Shown: in pieces, positions 43,641 through 55,578 of the stretch
Position numbering within the stretch: the first letter of the stretch is position 1
Layout: each line of letters starts with the position of its first letter
Source of the DNA: Acuticoccus kalidii
GTDB taxonomy: Bacteria; Pseudomonadota; Alphaproteobacteria; Rhizobiales; Amorphaceae
NCBI RefSeq assembly: GCF_021556395.1
Contig: NZ_JAKGCS010000015.1
Span: forward strand, 124,001-188,000
Direction: 5' to 3'
DNA: 64,000 nucleotides
The notes under the pieces: generated by a model
What the model was told of the DNA's origin: nothing
Databases searched by the model: none
What the model saw: only the letters and a program-made list of their open reading frames with translations
Position numbers and translations under genes: made by a program

Positions 43641-44557
43641 CAGAGCATCACCATGAGGGCGCGGTCGGCGAGCAGCGCACCGAACAGGGCGAAGAGATAG
43701 ACGATCGACACACCGAAGAGGCGGCCGGCGTCCCCCCGCTCGCTCGCATCGTCGGACTTGCGCAGGATGAGCGCGCGCTGGACGAGCCAGGCGCCGAGGC
43801 CCACCGCGACGACCGCATAGAAGAGGCCCGCATAGCCGAGAACCGTCGGCAGGATGCCGGAGATCGCGGTGAGCACGGCATAAAGCAGGATCTGCGCCCG
43901 GGTCGCCGCCTTGCTGGCCACGACCGGCAGCATCGGCACGCCCGCGCGGGCATAGTCATCGCGCTTCAGGATCGCGAGGGCCCAGAAATGCGCCGGCGTC
44001 CACAGGAAGATGATGACGAACAGAATGATCGGCTCCAGCGCGACCGACCCCGTCACCGCCGCCCAGGCGACGACCGGGGGGAGCGCGCCCGCGGCGCCGC
44101 CGATCACGATATTCTGCGGCGTCCGGCGCTTCAGCCAGAGCGTATAGATGCCGATATAAAAACCGATGGTCACGGTGAGGAGCGCCGCGGCGGTCCAGTT
44201 GGAGGCCATGCCGAGGACGACGACCGAGCCGAGCGCCAGCATCCCGCCGAAGGACAGCGCCGCATCGCGCGACACGCGGCCGGACGGCACGGGCCGCAGG
44301 GCGGTGCGCGACATCACCGAATCGATGTCCGAATCAAAGCCCATATTGAGCGCGCCGGAGGCACCCGCGCCGACCGCGATCGCGAACAGGGAGATCGCCG
44401 CGAGAACGGGGTGAACCGAACCCGGGGCGAGGACCATGCCGACGAACGCGGTGAACACCACGAGCGACATCACACGCGGCTTCAGGAGCTCGACGAAATC
44501 GTTCGGGCTCGCCTCGGAGAGGACGATGGCGGCTGCCTCGCTGTCCCGGATCGTCAT
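43640..44557 (-). CDS. ctaB: Protoheme IX farnesyltransferase (heme O synthase)
   Basis: 305-residue UbiA-family membrane prenyltransferase that makes heme O from heme b, the precursor of heme a. About nine membrane helices. The first aspartate-rich motif lies in [24 protein letters not shown]; the second region is [27 protein letters not shown] at 44557 is preceded by GGAG and is preferred over a start 8 codons upstream. 188 bases downstream of ctaD on the same strand. Confidence 0.96.
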   Translation of the reverse strand: MTIRDSEAAAIVLSEASPNDFVELLKPRVMSLVVFTAFVGMVLAPGSVHPVLAAISLFAIAVGAGASGALNMGFDSDIDSVMSRTALRPVPSGRVSRDAALSFGGMLALGSVVVLGMASNWTAAALLTVTIGFYIGIYTLWLKRRTPQNIVIGGAAGALPPVVAWAAVTGSVALEPIILFVIIFLWTPAHFWALAILKRDDYARAGVPMLPVVASKAATRAQILLYAVLTAISGILPTVLGYAGLFYAVVAVGLGAWLVQRALILRKSDDASERGDAGRLFGVSIVYLFALFGALLADRALMVML

Positions 44558-44745
44558 TTCGTCGCCCGCTCCTTTACGCACTGGGCGGCGGGCCCCGCCG
44601 CCGCTCTGTCTCTATAGTAATTCAGAACTCGGCTTGGAACCCGTCCGGCTCCAAGCAGCGGAACGAGGCGAGCAAACCCGCCTCGTCGAACGCTGATCGG
44701 CAGCAAGACCGGGACGAACCCGGCCTGCGCAATGTCGTCGCGGGA

Positions 44746-47353
<2,608 letters not shown>

Positions 47354-47750
47354 TCCTCGCCCCATCTCAACGTGTCGCATATGCATTGCGCACGGACCGT
47401 TGTCTCTCACGAATTTCGGTACGTCCTGAACTTAGCGGCAGAACGAACCCACGTCCACAGACCGATCCGACGACGGCGAACCGCAATTCGCCGCAACGAA
47501 CTCCATATCCCTCTCGCTTCGACGATGCTACCGCCAACGCATCATCAGGGGCTGGGCAAACCAGCCTCGGGACGGGGCCGAAGCGTTGCGCGTGGAGAAT
47601 TGGTCACACTACGCTCTTTCATTCCGGTGCCGGACGGTATTGTCTCAGCAGGCCAGGCACGGACGCCTCGCATCGCCGTCACCGCCGCGGATCCCTGACC
47701 CCCGCGGCGAGCTGTGCTAGGTGAAGCGCCTCCGCCGAAGGATTGCCACG
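47354..47750. promoter_or_regulatory. Divergent region upstream of the cox operon
   Basis: About 400 bases between the start of ctaC (minus) and the IalB-like gene (plus). It must hold the main cox promoter. The ctaC-proximal 100 bases are relatively AT-rich (for example gcatatgcattgc near 47380). No conserved regulator box could be identified by eye. Confidence 0.4.
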
Positions 47751-48809
47751 ATGTCGCGTACCCTCTTGAGTGTTTTGACCGGCCTTCTCGCCTTTCTCGG
47801 CGCCCTCGCGGCACCGAGCGATGCTGAGGCGCAAGGCCGCATCGTCGCCCGCCATGGCGACTGGCAGATCCGTTGCGAGCGCCCGGTCGGCGCGCCCAGC
47901 GAGCAATGCGCCCTCGTCCAGAATGTCGAGGCGCAGGACCGCGCGAATGTCGGCCTGACCGTCATTTTTCTCCACACCGCGGACCGGCAGGCGCGCATCC
48001 TGCGCGTGCTCGCCCCGCTCGGCGTGCTCCTCCCCTCCGGTCTCGGCCTCTCGATCGACAACAACGAAGTCGGCCTCGCGGGCTTCGTGCGCTGCCTGCC
48101 GGAGGGCTGCATCGCCGAGGTCGAACTCGATGACGGCCTGATGGAGCGATTCGCCGCCGGCAACACGGCGACCTTCGTCATCTTCCAGACCCCCGAAGAG
48201 GGGATCGGCGTCCCGATTTCCCTCAACGGCTTTTCCGATGGTTTCGCGGCGCTCGACAATCCGCCCCCCGCCCCGGAGGACGGCGCGATCGAGGATGCGA
48301 ACGAGCCGATCGAAACCAACACCGAAGTCGTCGCCGCTCCCGCCTCCGGCGCCAACGCGGCCGCCCCGACGAGCTTTTCGATCCCGCCCGACGATCGGAC
48401 CGAGCTCGACCGCCTCCTCGAGGACGACCTTCTTCCCTATGTCGCAGGCGCCATCGCCGCGGCGATCGTCCTCCTCGCCGTCATTATTCTCCTGATCATC
48501 CGCGCCGGACGCCGGCGCCGCCGTCGCCGTGCCGAAGCGCGGGCGGAGGCCGAAGCCGAGGCGCAGGCCGCGGCGGAGGCCGAACTCTATGCCGAGGAGG
48601 ATGACGACGCCGACGATGACGACGAGCCCGCGAGCCGCCGCATGATCTCAGGCCGTCGCGAGCCGCCACGTCTTGCTGGACCGGGCCCGCAACGCCAACT
48701 CCCCAAAGCGCCGCCGCAACAGCGCGGCGAACGGCAGGGCCCGAAACCGGGCCGGCCGTCCAACGGACCGCGGTCGCCGGGCGCTCCCCGTCCGCCGCGC
48801 TCGTCGTGA
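47751..48809 (+). CDS. IalB-like protein with added transmembrane helix and low-complexity tail
   Basis: 352 residues, much longer than usual IalB proteins (about 170-220). A signal peptide (about 1-28) is followed by an IalB domain (about 29-170) with HGDWQIRCERP, EQCALVQNVE and FVRCLPEGCIAEVELDDGL; its four cysteines fit two disulfides. An acidic Pro/Ala/Glu linker leads to a second transmembrane helix (about 230-251), an Arg-rich stop-transfer patch and a charged, then Pro/Arg/Gly-rich cytosolic tail of about 100 residues. ATG at 47751 follows GAAGGA. It lies 12 bases before tldD. IalB relatives were named for Bartonella invasion but are widespread in free-living Alphaproteobacteria. Confidence 0.82.
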   Translation: MSRTLLSVLTGLLAFLGALAAPSDAEAQGRIVARHGDWQIRCERPVGAPSEQCALVQNVEAQDRANVGLTVIFLHTADRQARILRVLAPLGVLLPSGLGLSIDNNEVGLAGFVRCLPEGCIAEVELDDGLMERFAAGNTATFVIFQTPEEGIGVPISLNGFSDGFAALDNPPPAPEDGAIEDANEPIETNTEVVAAPASGANAAAPTSFSIPPDDRTELDRLLEDDLLPYVAGAIAAAIVLLAVIILLIIRAGRRRRRRRAEARAEAEAEAQAAAEAELYAEEDDDADDDDEPASRRMISGRREPPRLAGPGPQRQLPKAPPQQRGERQGPKPGRPSNGPRSPGAPRPPRSS

Positions 48810-48821
48810 GGAGATGCAGCT

Positions 48822-50237
48822 ATGAGTGAGGATCTGTTCGAGCGGCACGGGCTCGATGCCGCGCGCGCCGGCGGGATCGTCGACGACGCGCTGAACGGTT
48901 CGGACGATGGCGAGCTCTTCGTCGAGCACCGCACCAGCGAAAGCCTCGTCTTCGACGATGGACGGCTGAAATCCGCCGCCTTCGACGTCTCGGACGGCTT
49001 CGGGTTGCGCGCCGTCGCGGGTGAAGCGGTCGCCGTCGCGCACGCCTCGGACGTCTCGGAAGGGGCACTGCGCCGCGCCGCCGACGCCGTTTCGATCGTC
49101 GGACGCGGGCGCGAAGGCAATGTCGACGTCGCGCCGCAGGGGACGAACCGCCGGCTTTATGGCGATATCGACCCGATCGCGGCGCCCGCCTTCGCCGACA
49201 AGGCCGCCCTCCTCGCCACGATGGATGCCTATGCCCGCGCCAAGGATCCGCGGGTGCGCCAGGTGTCGATCTCGCTCAACGCCGAGCGGCAGATCGTCAA
49301 CATCCTGCGCGCCGGCGGCCAGCGCCTCGACGATATCCGCCCGCTGGTGCGCTTCACCGTGAGCGTCATGGTCGCCGACGGCGATCGGCGCGAAACCGGC
49401 AGCTACGGGGCCGGTGGGCGCGAGCCCTATGCCCGCTTCATCGCGGACGGCACATGGCAGGCGGCGGTGGACGAGGCGCTTCGTCGCGCTCTCGTCAATC
49501 TCGACGCCGCGCCCGCCCCGGCCGGCACGTTCGACGTCGTGCTCGGTCCGGGCTGGCCCGGCATTCTCCTTCACGAGGCCGTCGGTCATGGCCTCGAAGG
49601 TGACTTCAACCGCCGCAAGACGAGCGCTTTTGCCGGGCTGATGGGCGAACGCGTCGCCTCCCCCGGCGTCACCGTCGTCGACGACGGCACCCACCCGGAC
49701 CGGCGCGGCTCCCTCTCGATCGACGACGAGGGAACGCCGAGCCACGAGACCGTCCTCATCGAAGACGGCCGCCTCGTCGGCTACATGCAGGACCGGCAGA
49801 ACGCCCGCCTCATGGGCATGGTCCCGACCGGCAACGGCCGGCGCCAGTCCTACGCCCACACCATCATGCCGCGCATGACCAACACGATCATGCGCGGAGG
49901 CAATGCCGACCCCGAGGAGATCCGCGCCGGCGTCAAAGACGGGCTCTATATGGTGTCGTTCGGCGGCGGGCAGGTCGACATCACGAGCGGCAAGTTCGTG
50001 TTCTCCTCGACCGAGGCCTATCGCCTGCGCGACGGCAAGATCTGCGAGCCTGTGCGCGGCGCGATGCTCATCGGCAACGGCCCCGACGCCTTGACGCGGA
50101 TCACGGCCGTCGGCAACGACATGGCGCTCGACCACGGGATCGGCACCTGCGGCAAGCAGGGCCAATGGGTTCCGGTCGGTGTCGGGCAGCCGACGATCCG
50201 CATCAACGCAATGACCGTCGGCGGAACAGAAACGTAA
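48822..50237 (+). CDS. tldD: Metalloprotease TldD
   Basis: 471-residue cytosolic zinc protease subunit that works as a TldD-TldE heterodimer, degrading unfolded peptides, and in other bacteria processing microcin B17 and CcdA. The zinc motif is HEAVGHGLEGD (HExxxH at 251-256). The N-terminal segment LFVEHRTSESLVFDDGRL and the C-terminal SFGGGQVDITSGKFVFSSTEAY are characteristic. The partner TldE/PmbA is not in the window, as usual. tldD next to the cox operon is a familiar order in Hyphomicrobiales. Confidence 0.96.
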   Translation: MSEDLFERHGLDAARAGGIVDDALNGSDDGELFVEHRTSESLVFDDGRLKSAAFDVSDGFGLRAVAGEAVAVAHASDVSEGALRRAADAVSIVGRGREGNVDVAPQGTNRRLYGDIDPIAAPAFADKAALLATMDAYARAKDPRVRQVSISLNAERQIVNILRAGGQRLDDIRPLVRFTVSVMVADGDRRETGSYGAGGREPYARFIADGTWQAAVDEALRRALVNLDAAPAPAGTFDVVLGPGWPGILLHEAVGHGLEGDFNRRKTSAFAGLMGERVASPGVTVVDDGTHPDRRGSLSIDDEGTPSHETVLIEDGRLVGYMQDRQNARLMGMVPTGNGRRQSYAHTIMPRMTNTIMRGGNADPEEIRAGVKDGLYMVSFGGGQVDITSGKFVFSSTEAYRLRDGKICEPVRGAMLIGNGPDALTRITAVGNDMALDHGIGTCGKQGQWVPVGVGQPTIRINAMTVGGTET

Positions 50238-50261
50238 ACGAACAGCCGAGAGGACCGACCC

Positions 50262-51005
50262 GTGACGACCGATACCCCGACCATCGCCACCCTTCGCGAC
50301 GATCTCGCCACCGCGTTCCGCGTGGCCGCGCACATGGACCTCAATGAGGGCATCTGCAACCACTTCTCGGTTGTCGTTCCGGGCGATGAAGAGCGCTATC
50401 TGATCAACCCCTACGGCATCCACTGGTCCGAGATGCGGCCCGAGGATCTTCTGCTGATCGATGGCGACGGCCAGGTGATCGAGGGTGACGGCGAGGTCGA
50501 GGCGACGGCGCGGTTCATCCACGTCGCGGCGCACCGGGCCAATCCGCGCCACGCCGCCGTCCTCCACACCCATATGCCGCACTGCACCGCCCTCACCATG
50601 GTCGAGGGTGGCCGGCTCGAGATGGCCCACCAGACCGCGTGCCGCTATCACGACCGCCTCGTCTATATCGAGGAATTCGGCGGCCTCGCGCTCGACGAGG
50701 ACGAAGGTGAAGCGCTCGCGACCAGCGCCAAGCAGGAAACGCACGCCGACGTTTTCTTCCTCGCCCATCATGGCGTCACCGTGTGCGGCGGGTCGGTGGC
50801 GGAAGCCTTCGACGATCTCTATTATCTGGAGCGTGCGGCGCGTCAGCAGATCCTGGCGCAATCCACCGGGCTCAAACTGCGGATCATGTCGGCCGACCAG
50901 GTGGAGCACACCGCGCGGCAGATGCGCCAGGTCATGAAGGTCCAGGCGGAAGAGCATTTCGAGGTCCTGAAGCGCCTCCACCCCGTACCGGCGAAACCCC
51001 AATGA
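50262..51005 (+). CDS. Class II aldolase/adducin family protein
   Basis: 247 residues forming one class II aldolase domain. Expected zinc ligands are H102 and H104 (VLHTHMPHCTAL) and the histidines in FLAHHGVTVCGG; NHFSVVVPG is the phosphate/substrate loop region. Family members cleave or epimerise sugar phosphates (fuculose-1-P, ribulose-5-P) or decarboxylate 3-oxo-tetronate-4-P, but this one lacks close resemblance to OtnC and its substrate is unknown. The start is GTG at 50262. Its stop overlaps the start of the DUF2093 gene. Confidence 0.82.
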   Translation: MTTDTPTIATLRDDLATAFRVAAHMDLNEGICNHFSVVVPGDEERYLINPYGIHWSEMRPEDLLLIDGDGQVIEGDGEVEATARFIHVAAHRANPRHAAVLHTHMPHCTALTMVEGGRLEMAHQTACRYHDRLVYIEEFGGLALDEDEGEALATSAKQETHADVFFLAHHGVTVCGGSVAEAFDDLYYLERAARQQILAQSTGLKLRIMSADQVEHTARQMRQVMKVQAEEHFEVLKRLHPVPAKPQ

Positions 51006-51229
51006 TGAATCGACACGAAATGGCAGGACGACCCGGAGGGGAAGCCAAAGTGCGCTTCCTCGATGCCGACTTCCAAGTCACCTCGCCCGGCACCTTCGTG
51101 CGCTGCGCGGTGACGGGCAAACCCATCCCCCTCGCCGAGCTTCGCTATTGGGATGTCGACACCCAGGAGGCTTACATCGATGCGAACGCCGCCTACGAAG
51201 CGTTCAAGGCGCATCAGGCGAAGGGCTGA
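51002..51229 (+). CDS. DUF2093 small protein
   Basis: 75 residues. KVRFLDADFQVTSPGTFVRCAVTGKPIPLAELRYWDVDTQEAYIDANAAYEAF is the DUF2093 block found almost only in Alphaproteobacteria. There is one cysteine and no membrane segment. The ATG at 51002 overlaps the stop of the aldolase gene (ATGA), a sign of coupling. Function unknown. Confidence 0.88.
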   Translation: MMNRHEMAGRPGGEAKVRFLDADFQVTSPGTFVRCAVTGKPIPLAELRYWDVDTQEAYIDANAAYEAFKAHQAKG

Positions 51230-51669
51230 GGCCGTGCGATACGGGCCTCCGCCTTCGACGGGCGCCCGTACGCGATTCCACCAAAGCCCGGCCCGACGCG
51301 GCCGCCACGGAGGCGCCGGCCAACTGGCGCGCCCTTCCCCGGGGCGCGGCTCCTCCACCTAATCGCGGAGGCAAAGGCGACGCGCCGCCGGCGTCTCCCC
51401 CTCCGCCCCACGCGGCCGATCGGCCCCGCCGGCGGCGACCACCGCAGCCATCACCATTGTGCATCATCGTGGATCGACGCCGCGAGCGGCGGCCGATTGC
51501 ATTTTTGCCCCCTGCCCGGCGCGGCACGCGTGCATCACGATCGATTTCACGCTATGGGTTGTCCACCGGCCTTGCGGTGCCGTGCCCTGCCCGCCCTGAC
51601 CTCTTTCACCGACGTCAGACGCCAAGTCGAGCGAGCCATCCGTGCGACCGGACCTCCGTTGAACCGATA
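51230..51669. other. 440-base region without a supported gene
   Basis: Pro/Arg-type open frames here are composition artefacts. No tRNA, hairpin terminator or strong palindrome was seen. It presumably carries the promoter for the MFS gene starting at 51670. Confidence 0.4.
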
Positions 51670-52878
51670 ATGCCGGCGATCCGGAGCCACCTCGCACCGG
51701 ACTCGCCCCACCGCATGCTCGCGATCGATCAACGCTCGGCCCTCATCCTTCTCCTCGTCGCATCCACACTCGGCGTCATGGCCGGGCCGATGGTGATGCC
51801 CGTCATCGAGATCCTGCGCGCCGATCTCGGCCTGACCGGAACGGAGGCGGGCCTCATCGTGACGGTGCACGGCCTCGCGATCGCCGTCGTGGGGCCGATC
51901 ACCGGCGCGGCCGTCGACCGCTTCGGGATCCGCCTTCCCCTCGTGGTCGGCCTCGTGATCTACGGCATTTTCGGCACGGCCGGCGCGATTCTCACCGACT
52001 ATACCGCGCTGATCGCGAGCCGGATCGTGTTCGGCGTCGGCGCGGCGCTGGTGTTCACCTGCACGACCACCGCGATTCTGACGATGTGGAAAAGCCCGTT
52101 GCGCGGCCGTGTCATGGGGTGGCGCACCACGGCGACCAGCGCCGGCGGGGTCGTGTTCCCGCTGTTCGCCGGCACCATCGCGAGCCTCGTGAGCTGGCAC
52201 GCCGCGTTCGCCGTCTATCTCGTCGGCCTGCCGCTCGCCGTCATCGCGATGCGCGTTTTGCCGAAGCGGCCCGTCCTCGCGCCGAGCCTCGGTGGCAACG
52301 GCATCCTGTCGATGCTGCGCAAGCCGTCGCTCCTCGGGGTCTATGGGCTCTTCTTGATGATGGCGGTCCTCGTCTACTCGATCGCCGTCTTCATTCCGCA
52401 GCGGCTCGGCGAACTCGGCATCACCTCCCCCATCGCCGCCTCGATCTTCATGGCGGTGATGGCGGGCGCGATGAGCCTCGCCGGCCTCTTCTATGGCCGC
52501 CTGCGCCGCATCCTGTCGAAATTCACCATCCTGCGGATCGCCGCGGCCTGCTGGACCGCCGCCTACCTGACGCTCGGCCTGTCGGACTCGATCCCCGTCA
52601 TGATCCTCGCCACGATGGCGCTCGGCGCCGGCAACGGGCTCGGCTTCTCGACGCTGTCGCTCTTCGTCGGCGATCTCGTCCCCGAGCGGCTTCTGGGGCG
52701 CGGCACGGCGCTGTCGGCGACGGTGTTCTTTCTCGGCCAGTTTTTGACACCGCTGCTCCTCGGCCCGGTCATGCACGCGACCTCGATCAACGCCGGTTTC
52801 CTCGGCGTCGGCGCGGCGGCTCTCGCGATCTTCGCGGCGCTTTGCCTGATCCGCCCCGCCCCGGAAGTGCGCGGCTGA
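51670..52878 (+). CDS. MFS transporter (cyanate/nitrate-type CynX-like group)
   Basis: 402 residues with twelve predicted membrane helices. The loop after TM2 reads GAAVDRFGIRLPL, and TM4-5 contain SRIVFGVGAALVFTCTTTAILTMW. The general pattern fits the CynX/NarK-like MFS group, which moves anions and aromatic acids. ATG at 51670 is used; ATG at 51715 is possible. It converges with the metallo-beta-lactamase-fold gene (4 bases between stops). Substrate unknown. Confidence 0.8.
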   Translation: MPAIRSHLAPDSPHRMLAIDQRSALILLLVASTLGVMAGPMVMPVIEILRADLGLTGTEAGLIVTVHGLAIAVVGPITGAAVDRFGIRLPLVVGLVIYGIFGTAGAILTDYTALIASRIVFGVGAALVFTCTTTAILTMWKSPLRGRVMGWRTTATSAGGVVFPLFAGTIASLVSWHAAFAVYLVGLPLAVIAMRVLPKRPVLAPSLGGNGILSMLRKPSLLGVYGLFLMMAVLVYSIAVFIPQRLGELGITSPIAASIFMAVMAGAMSLAGLFYGRLRRILSKFTILRIAAACWTAAYLTLGLSDSIPVMILATMALGAGNGLGFSTLSLFVGDLVPERLLGRGTALSATVFFLGQFLTPLLLGPVMHATSINAGFLGVGAAALAIFAALCLIRPAPEVRG

Positions 52879-52881
52879 GGC

Positions 52882-53700
52882 TCAATCCTGCTCCGCACCG
52901 CCCTCCAGGAGCCCCTGATAGCGCGCCGCCGATCGGGCGACGACGCCGTTGCCGTCCGCGAGACATTCGCGCTTCGCGAAGGCGCCATAGATCCGTTCGA
53001 AGCGCCATTCGGCGAGGCGATCGGCGATGCGGGCGACCGTCGCCCCGGCGAGCGGCATCATGTTCGGATAGCTGTAGAGAAAGGAGACGCGGTCGCCGCC
53101 CGGCGCAACCTGGACGATGTCGCCGCTGAAAAGCGCGCCACCATCGCCATCGTCCGCCAAATGCAGCACCGCACCGCCCGGAAAATGCCCGCCGAGGCGG
53201 ATCAACGTCGCGCCCTCCGCGATGGGCAGCGCCTCCTCCTCGAAATAGACGATGCGGCCCGACGGGCGCACCACCCACGGCTCGTTCGACCGATGGAGAT
53301 AGATCGGCGCGCCGAACCGCTCGGCCCAATCCGCCATCGCGGTATAATAATGCGGGTGAGAGACCGCGATCGCGCTCACGCCGCCGAGCGCCGTGACGAG
53401 ATCGTCCGTCGCCGCGTCGAGCAGGGTGAGGCAGTCCCACAGGACGTTGCCGGATGGGGTGCGAATGAGGAACGCGCGCTGCCCGATCGCGAACGCTGGG
53501 CTCGTCCGTATTTCGTAAAGGCCCGGGGCGTGCCGGCGCCAGACATTGCCGTGAGAGGCCGCGAGCGCCTCCGGCGTCGTCCAACTCTGCCCCTCGCGGG
53601 GGACGAACTGACGATCGTCCTCGCAGATGAGACAGGCTGTCGGTGGGGCCGGCGCATTCGGAAAGGCCGTGCCACAGGCCCGGCAAATCGACACCGTCAT
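52882..53700 (-). CDS. Metallo-beta-lactamase-fold protein with altered metal motif and N-terminal zinc-ribbon-like segment
   Basis: 272 residues. The N-terminus has two CxxC pairs (C6/C9 and C22/C25) like a small zinc ribbon. The MBL domain follows, but the usual HxHxDH is SHPHYYT (H114, H116, then Tyr-Tyr-Thr), so the second-metal Asp/His are missing. LGGHFPGGAVL and LFSGDIVQV keep a third His and the bridging Asp. Such MBL proteins are found in Alphaproteobacteria and probably bind at most one metal or act on another substrate class. Catalytic activity is not assured. Confidence 0.75.
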   Translation of the reverse strand: MTVSICRACGTAFPNAPAPPTACLICEDDRQFVPREGQSWTTPEALAASHGNVWRRHAPGLYEIRTSPAFAIGQRAFLIRTPSGNVLWDCLTLLDAATDDLVTALGGVSAIAVSHPHYYTAMADWAERFGAPIYLHRSNEPWVVRPSGRIVYFEEEALPIAEGATLIRLGGHFPGGAVLHLADDGDGGALFSGDIVQVAPGGDRVSFLYSYPNMMPLAGATVARIADRLAEWRFERIYGAFAKRECLADGNGVVARSAARYQGLLEGGAEQD

Positions 53701-53958
53701 CCCTCACCTCCCGGATCGTGCGCGCGTCGCAGCCTGCGTCCGGCGCGGGTCCCCGTCAATCCAAGCATACGCCGCCGAGGGCGCGCCGTTCGATTGGAAG
53801 TGTTCCAGTCCTAAACTGCAACCTATCTTGAATTACTCAAATATTAAAAAGATTACATCCAGTATTCGAAGCATCTTATCAGGAAATCACGGTTGATGCG
53901 TTCGATCGCTGCCGATAGGGTGCGCCAAATTGTCAATCACCGTGGATCGGAGAGACCG
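53701..53958 (+). promoter_or_regulatory. AT-rich upstream region of the imelysin locus
   Basis: Bases about 53800-53890 are strikingly AT-rich compared with the rest of the window and are likely the promoter. They contain a 13-base dyad, ttgaattactcaa, near 53829-53841, which could be a regulator site. It does not clearly match a known Fur, Irr or RirA consensus. Confidence 0.45.
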
Positions 53959-55221
53959 ATGAGAGTTGCGACACTCGCCATCGTCGCATGCTGCGCCGTG
54001 GCCGGAAGCGCCGAAGCGCAGTCCGTCGCGCCGGAAAGCATCCTGAAGACCTATGCCGACATCGCCCATGCCGGCTATAGCGATTCCTTGGAGACTGCGA
54101 AGGCGCTCGACGCCGCGATCGACTCGCTCCTCGCCAATCCGACCGACGCGACGCTGCTCGCCGCCCGCGCCGCATGGATCCAGGCCCGCGTGCCCTACCA
54201 GCAGACCGAGGCCTACCGCTTCGGCAACGCCTATGTCGACGATTGGGAAGGCAAGGTGAACGCCTGGCCGCTCGACGAAGGTCTGATCGACTATGTCGAC
54301 GCGACCTATGGCACCGAATCGGATTCCAACGCCCTCTACACCGTCAACGTGATCGCCAATCCCGAGATCAGCGTGAACGGCGAGACCGTCGACGCGTCGA
54401 CCATCACGCCCGAGCTCCTCGGCGAGACGCTGCACGAGGCCGAAGAGGTCGAGGCCAACGTCGCGACCGGCTATCACGCGATCGAGTTCCTCCTCTGGGG
54501 CCAGGATCTCAACGGCACCGACGCCGGCGCCGGCAACCGCCCCGCCACCGACTACGACACCGCCAACTGCACCAACGACAATTGCGACCGCCGCGGCGCC
54601 TACCTGAAGGCCGCATCGACGCTGCTGATCGCCGATCTCGAGGACATCGTCGCCGCATGGGACGAAGGCGGTGAAGCGCGCGAGACGGTGACGGCCGATC
54701 CGCAGGCCGGCCTCTCGGCGATCCTGACCGGGATGGGCTCGCTCTCTTATGGCGAGCAGGCCGGCGAGCGCATGAAGCTCGGCCTCCTCCTCCATGACCC
54801 GGAAGAGGAGCACGACTGCTTCTCCGACAACACGCACAACTCGCACTTCTACGACGCGGTCGGCATCCGCAACGTCTATACCGGCCACTATCGCCGGACC
54901 GACGGAACGGTCGTCTCCGGCCCGTCGCTCGCCGACCTCGTCGCCGAGAAGGACGCAGCCCTCAACGAGGAGCTGCTCGCCCATCTCGATGCCACGGTCG
55001 ACGCGATGGCCGTGATGAAGGCGCGCGCCGAAAGCATCGAGGCGTATGACCAGATGATCGGCGAGGGCAATGAAGAGGGCAACGCCGTCGTCCAGGCCGC
55101 GATCGACGCGCTGATCGACCAGACGCCGTTCATCGAGCGCGTCGTCGCCACGCTCGACCTCGGCAGCATCGAGATCGAAGGCTCCGACAGCCTCGATTCC
55201 CCGGACGCGGTCTTCCAGTAA
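53959..55221 (+). CDS. Imelysin family protein (peptidase M75 / iron-regulated IrpA-like)
   Basis: 420-residue exported protein with a signal peptide (1-20, SAEA cut). The two-repeat helical imelysin fold carries the GxHxxE motif at 171-176 in GYHAIEFLLWGQDLNGTDAG. NCTNDNCDRRGAYL and DNTHNSHFYDAVGIRNVYTGHY also match the family. Imelysins are iron-regulated periplasmic or surface proteins, thought to bind metal rather than cut peptides. ATG at 53959 follows GGAGAG. First gene of a four-gene envelope locus and followed by a terminator hairpin. Confidence 0.92.
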   Translation: MRVATLAIVACCAVAGSAEAQSVAPESILKTYADIAHAGYSDSLETAKALDAAIDSLLANPTDATLLAARAAWIQARVPYQQTEAYRFGNAYVDDWEGKVNAWPLDEGLIDYVDATYGTESDSNALYTVNVIANPEISVNGETVDASTITPELLGETLHEAEEVEANVATGYHAIEFLLWGQDLNGTDAGAGNRPATDYDTANCTNDNCDRRGAYLKAASTLLIADLEDIVAAWDEGGEARETVTADPQAGLSAILTGMGSLSYGEQAGERMKLGLLLHDPEEEHDCFSDNTHNSHFYDAVGIRNVYTGHYRRTDGTVVSGPSLADLVAEKDAALNEELLAHLDATVDAMAVMKARAESIEAYDQMIGEGNEEGNAVVQAAIDALIDQTPFIERVVATLDLGSIEIEGSDSLDSPDAVFQ

Positions 55222-55578
55222 GCCCGATGGGCGGGGCCGAAGGTCCCGCCCTTTTTGCGCCGGCGCGGCTTTCGCCGGCTCAGGCGTGCGGCGTTGGGCA
55301 ATTTGCCCAAGCCGAAACCCGCATCGCCGCCAAATGCGAGGTGCCCGCGACAAAACTGTCTGCTATCGCACGGGCGATCGGGCGCCCCGGCTGACGCCGC
55401 AGGTCCGCTCCGGCCTCCCACCGGGCGGCGCCGCACCGCCCGACGCCCGAAGGCGATGGCGCGCGGCCGTGGAGTTCGGCAGAGACCGCCCGACCGGACG
55501 CGCCCCGAGCGCCGATTTCGCGCCCGAGCGCGGCCATTCTCGCGGTCATCACCGCAATTCGAGTTGGGACTGAGGATC
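55222..55578 (+). other. 357-base spacer in the imelysin locus
   Basis: The first 35 bases hold an intrinsic terminator. The rest is GC-rich with no convincing gene; the frame of the next gene is open through it but gives an Arg/Pro-rich sequence unlike the family. A second promoter for the downstream genes may lie here. Confidence 0.45.
55229..55256 (+). terminator. Intrinsic terminator after the first imelysin gene
   Basis: The stem gggcggg (55229-55235) with cccgccc (55245-55251) has a 9-base loop and is followed directly by TTTTT. It is 7 bases after the stop and would cut or reduce read-through into the di-heme oxidoreductase gene. Confidence 0.88.

Noticed and set aside
50262-51005. 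OtnC, the missing tetronate decarboxylase
   Set aside because: It is a class II aldolase but lacks close OtnC-type sequence at the N-terminus and lies 35 kb from the tetronate operon beside tldD and DUF2093.
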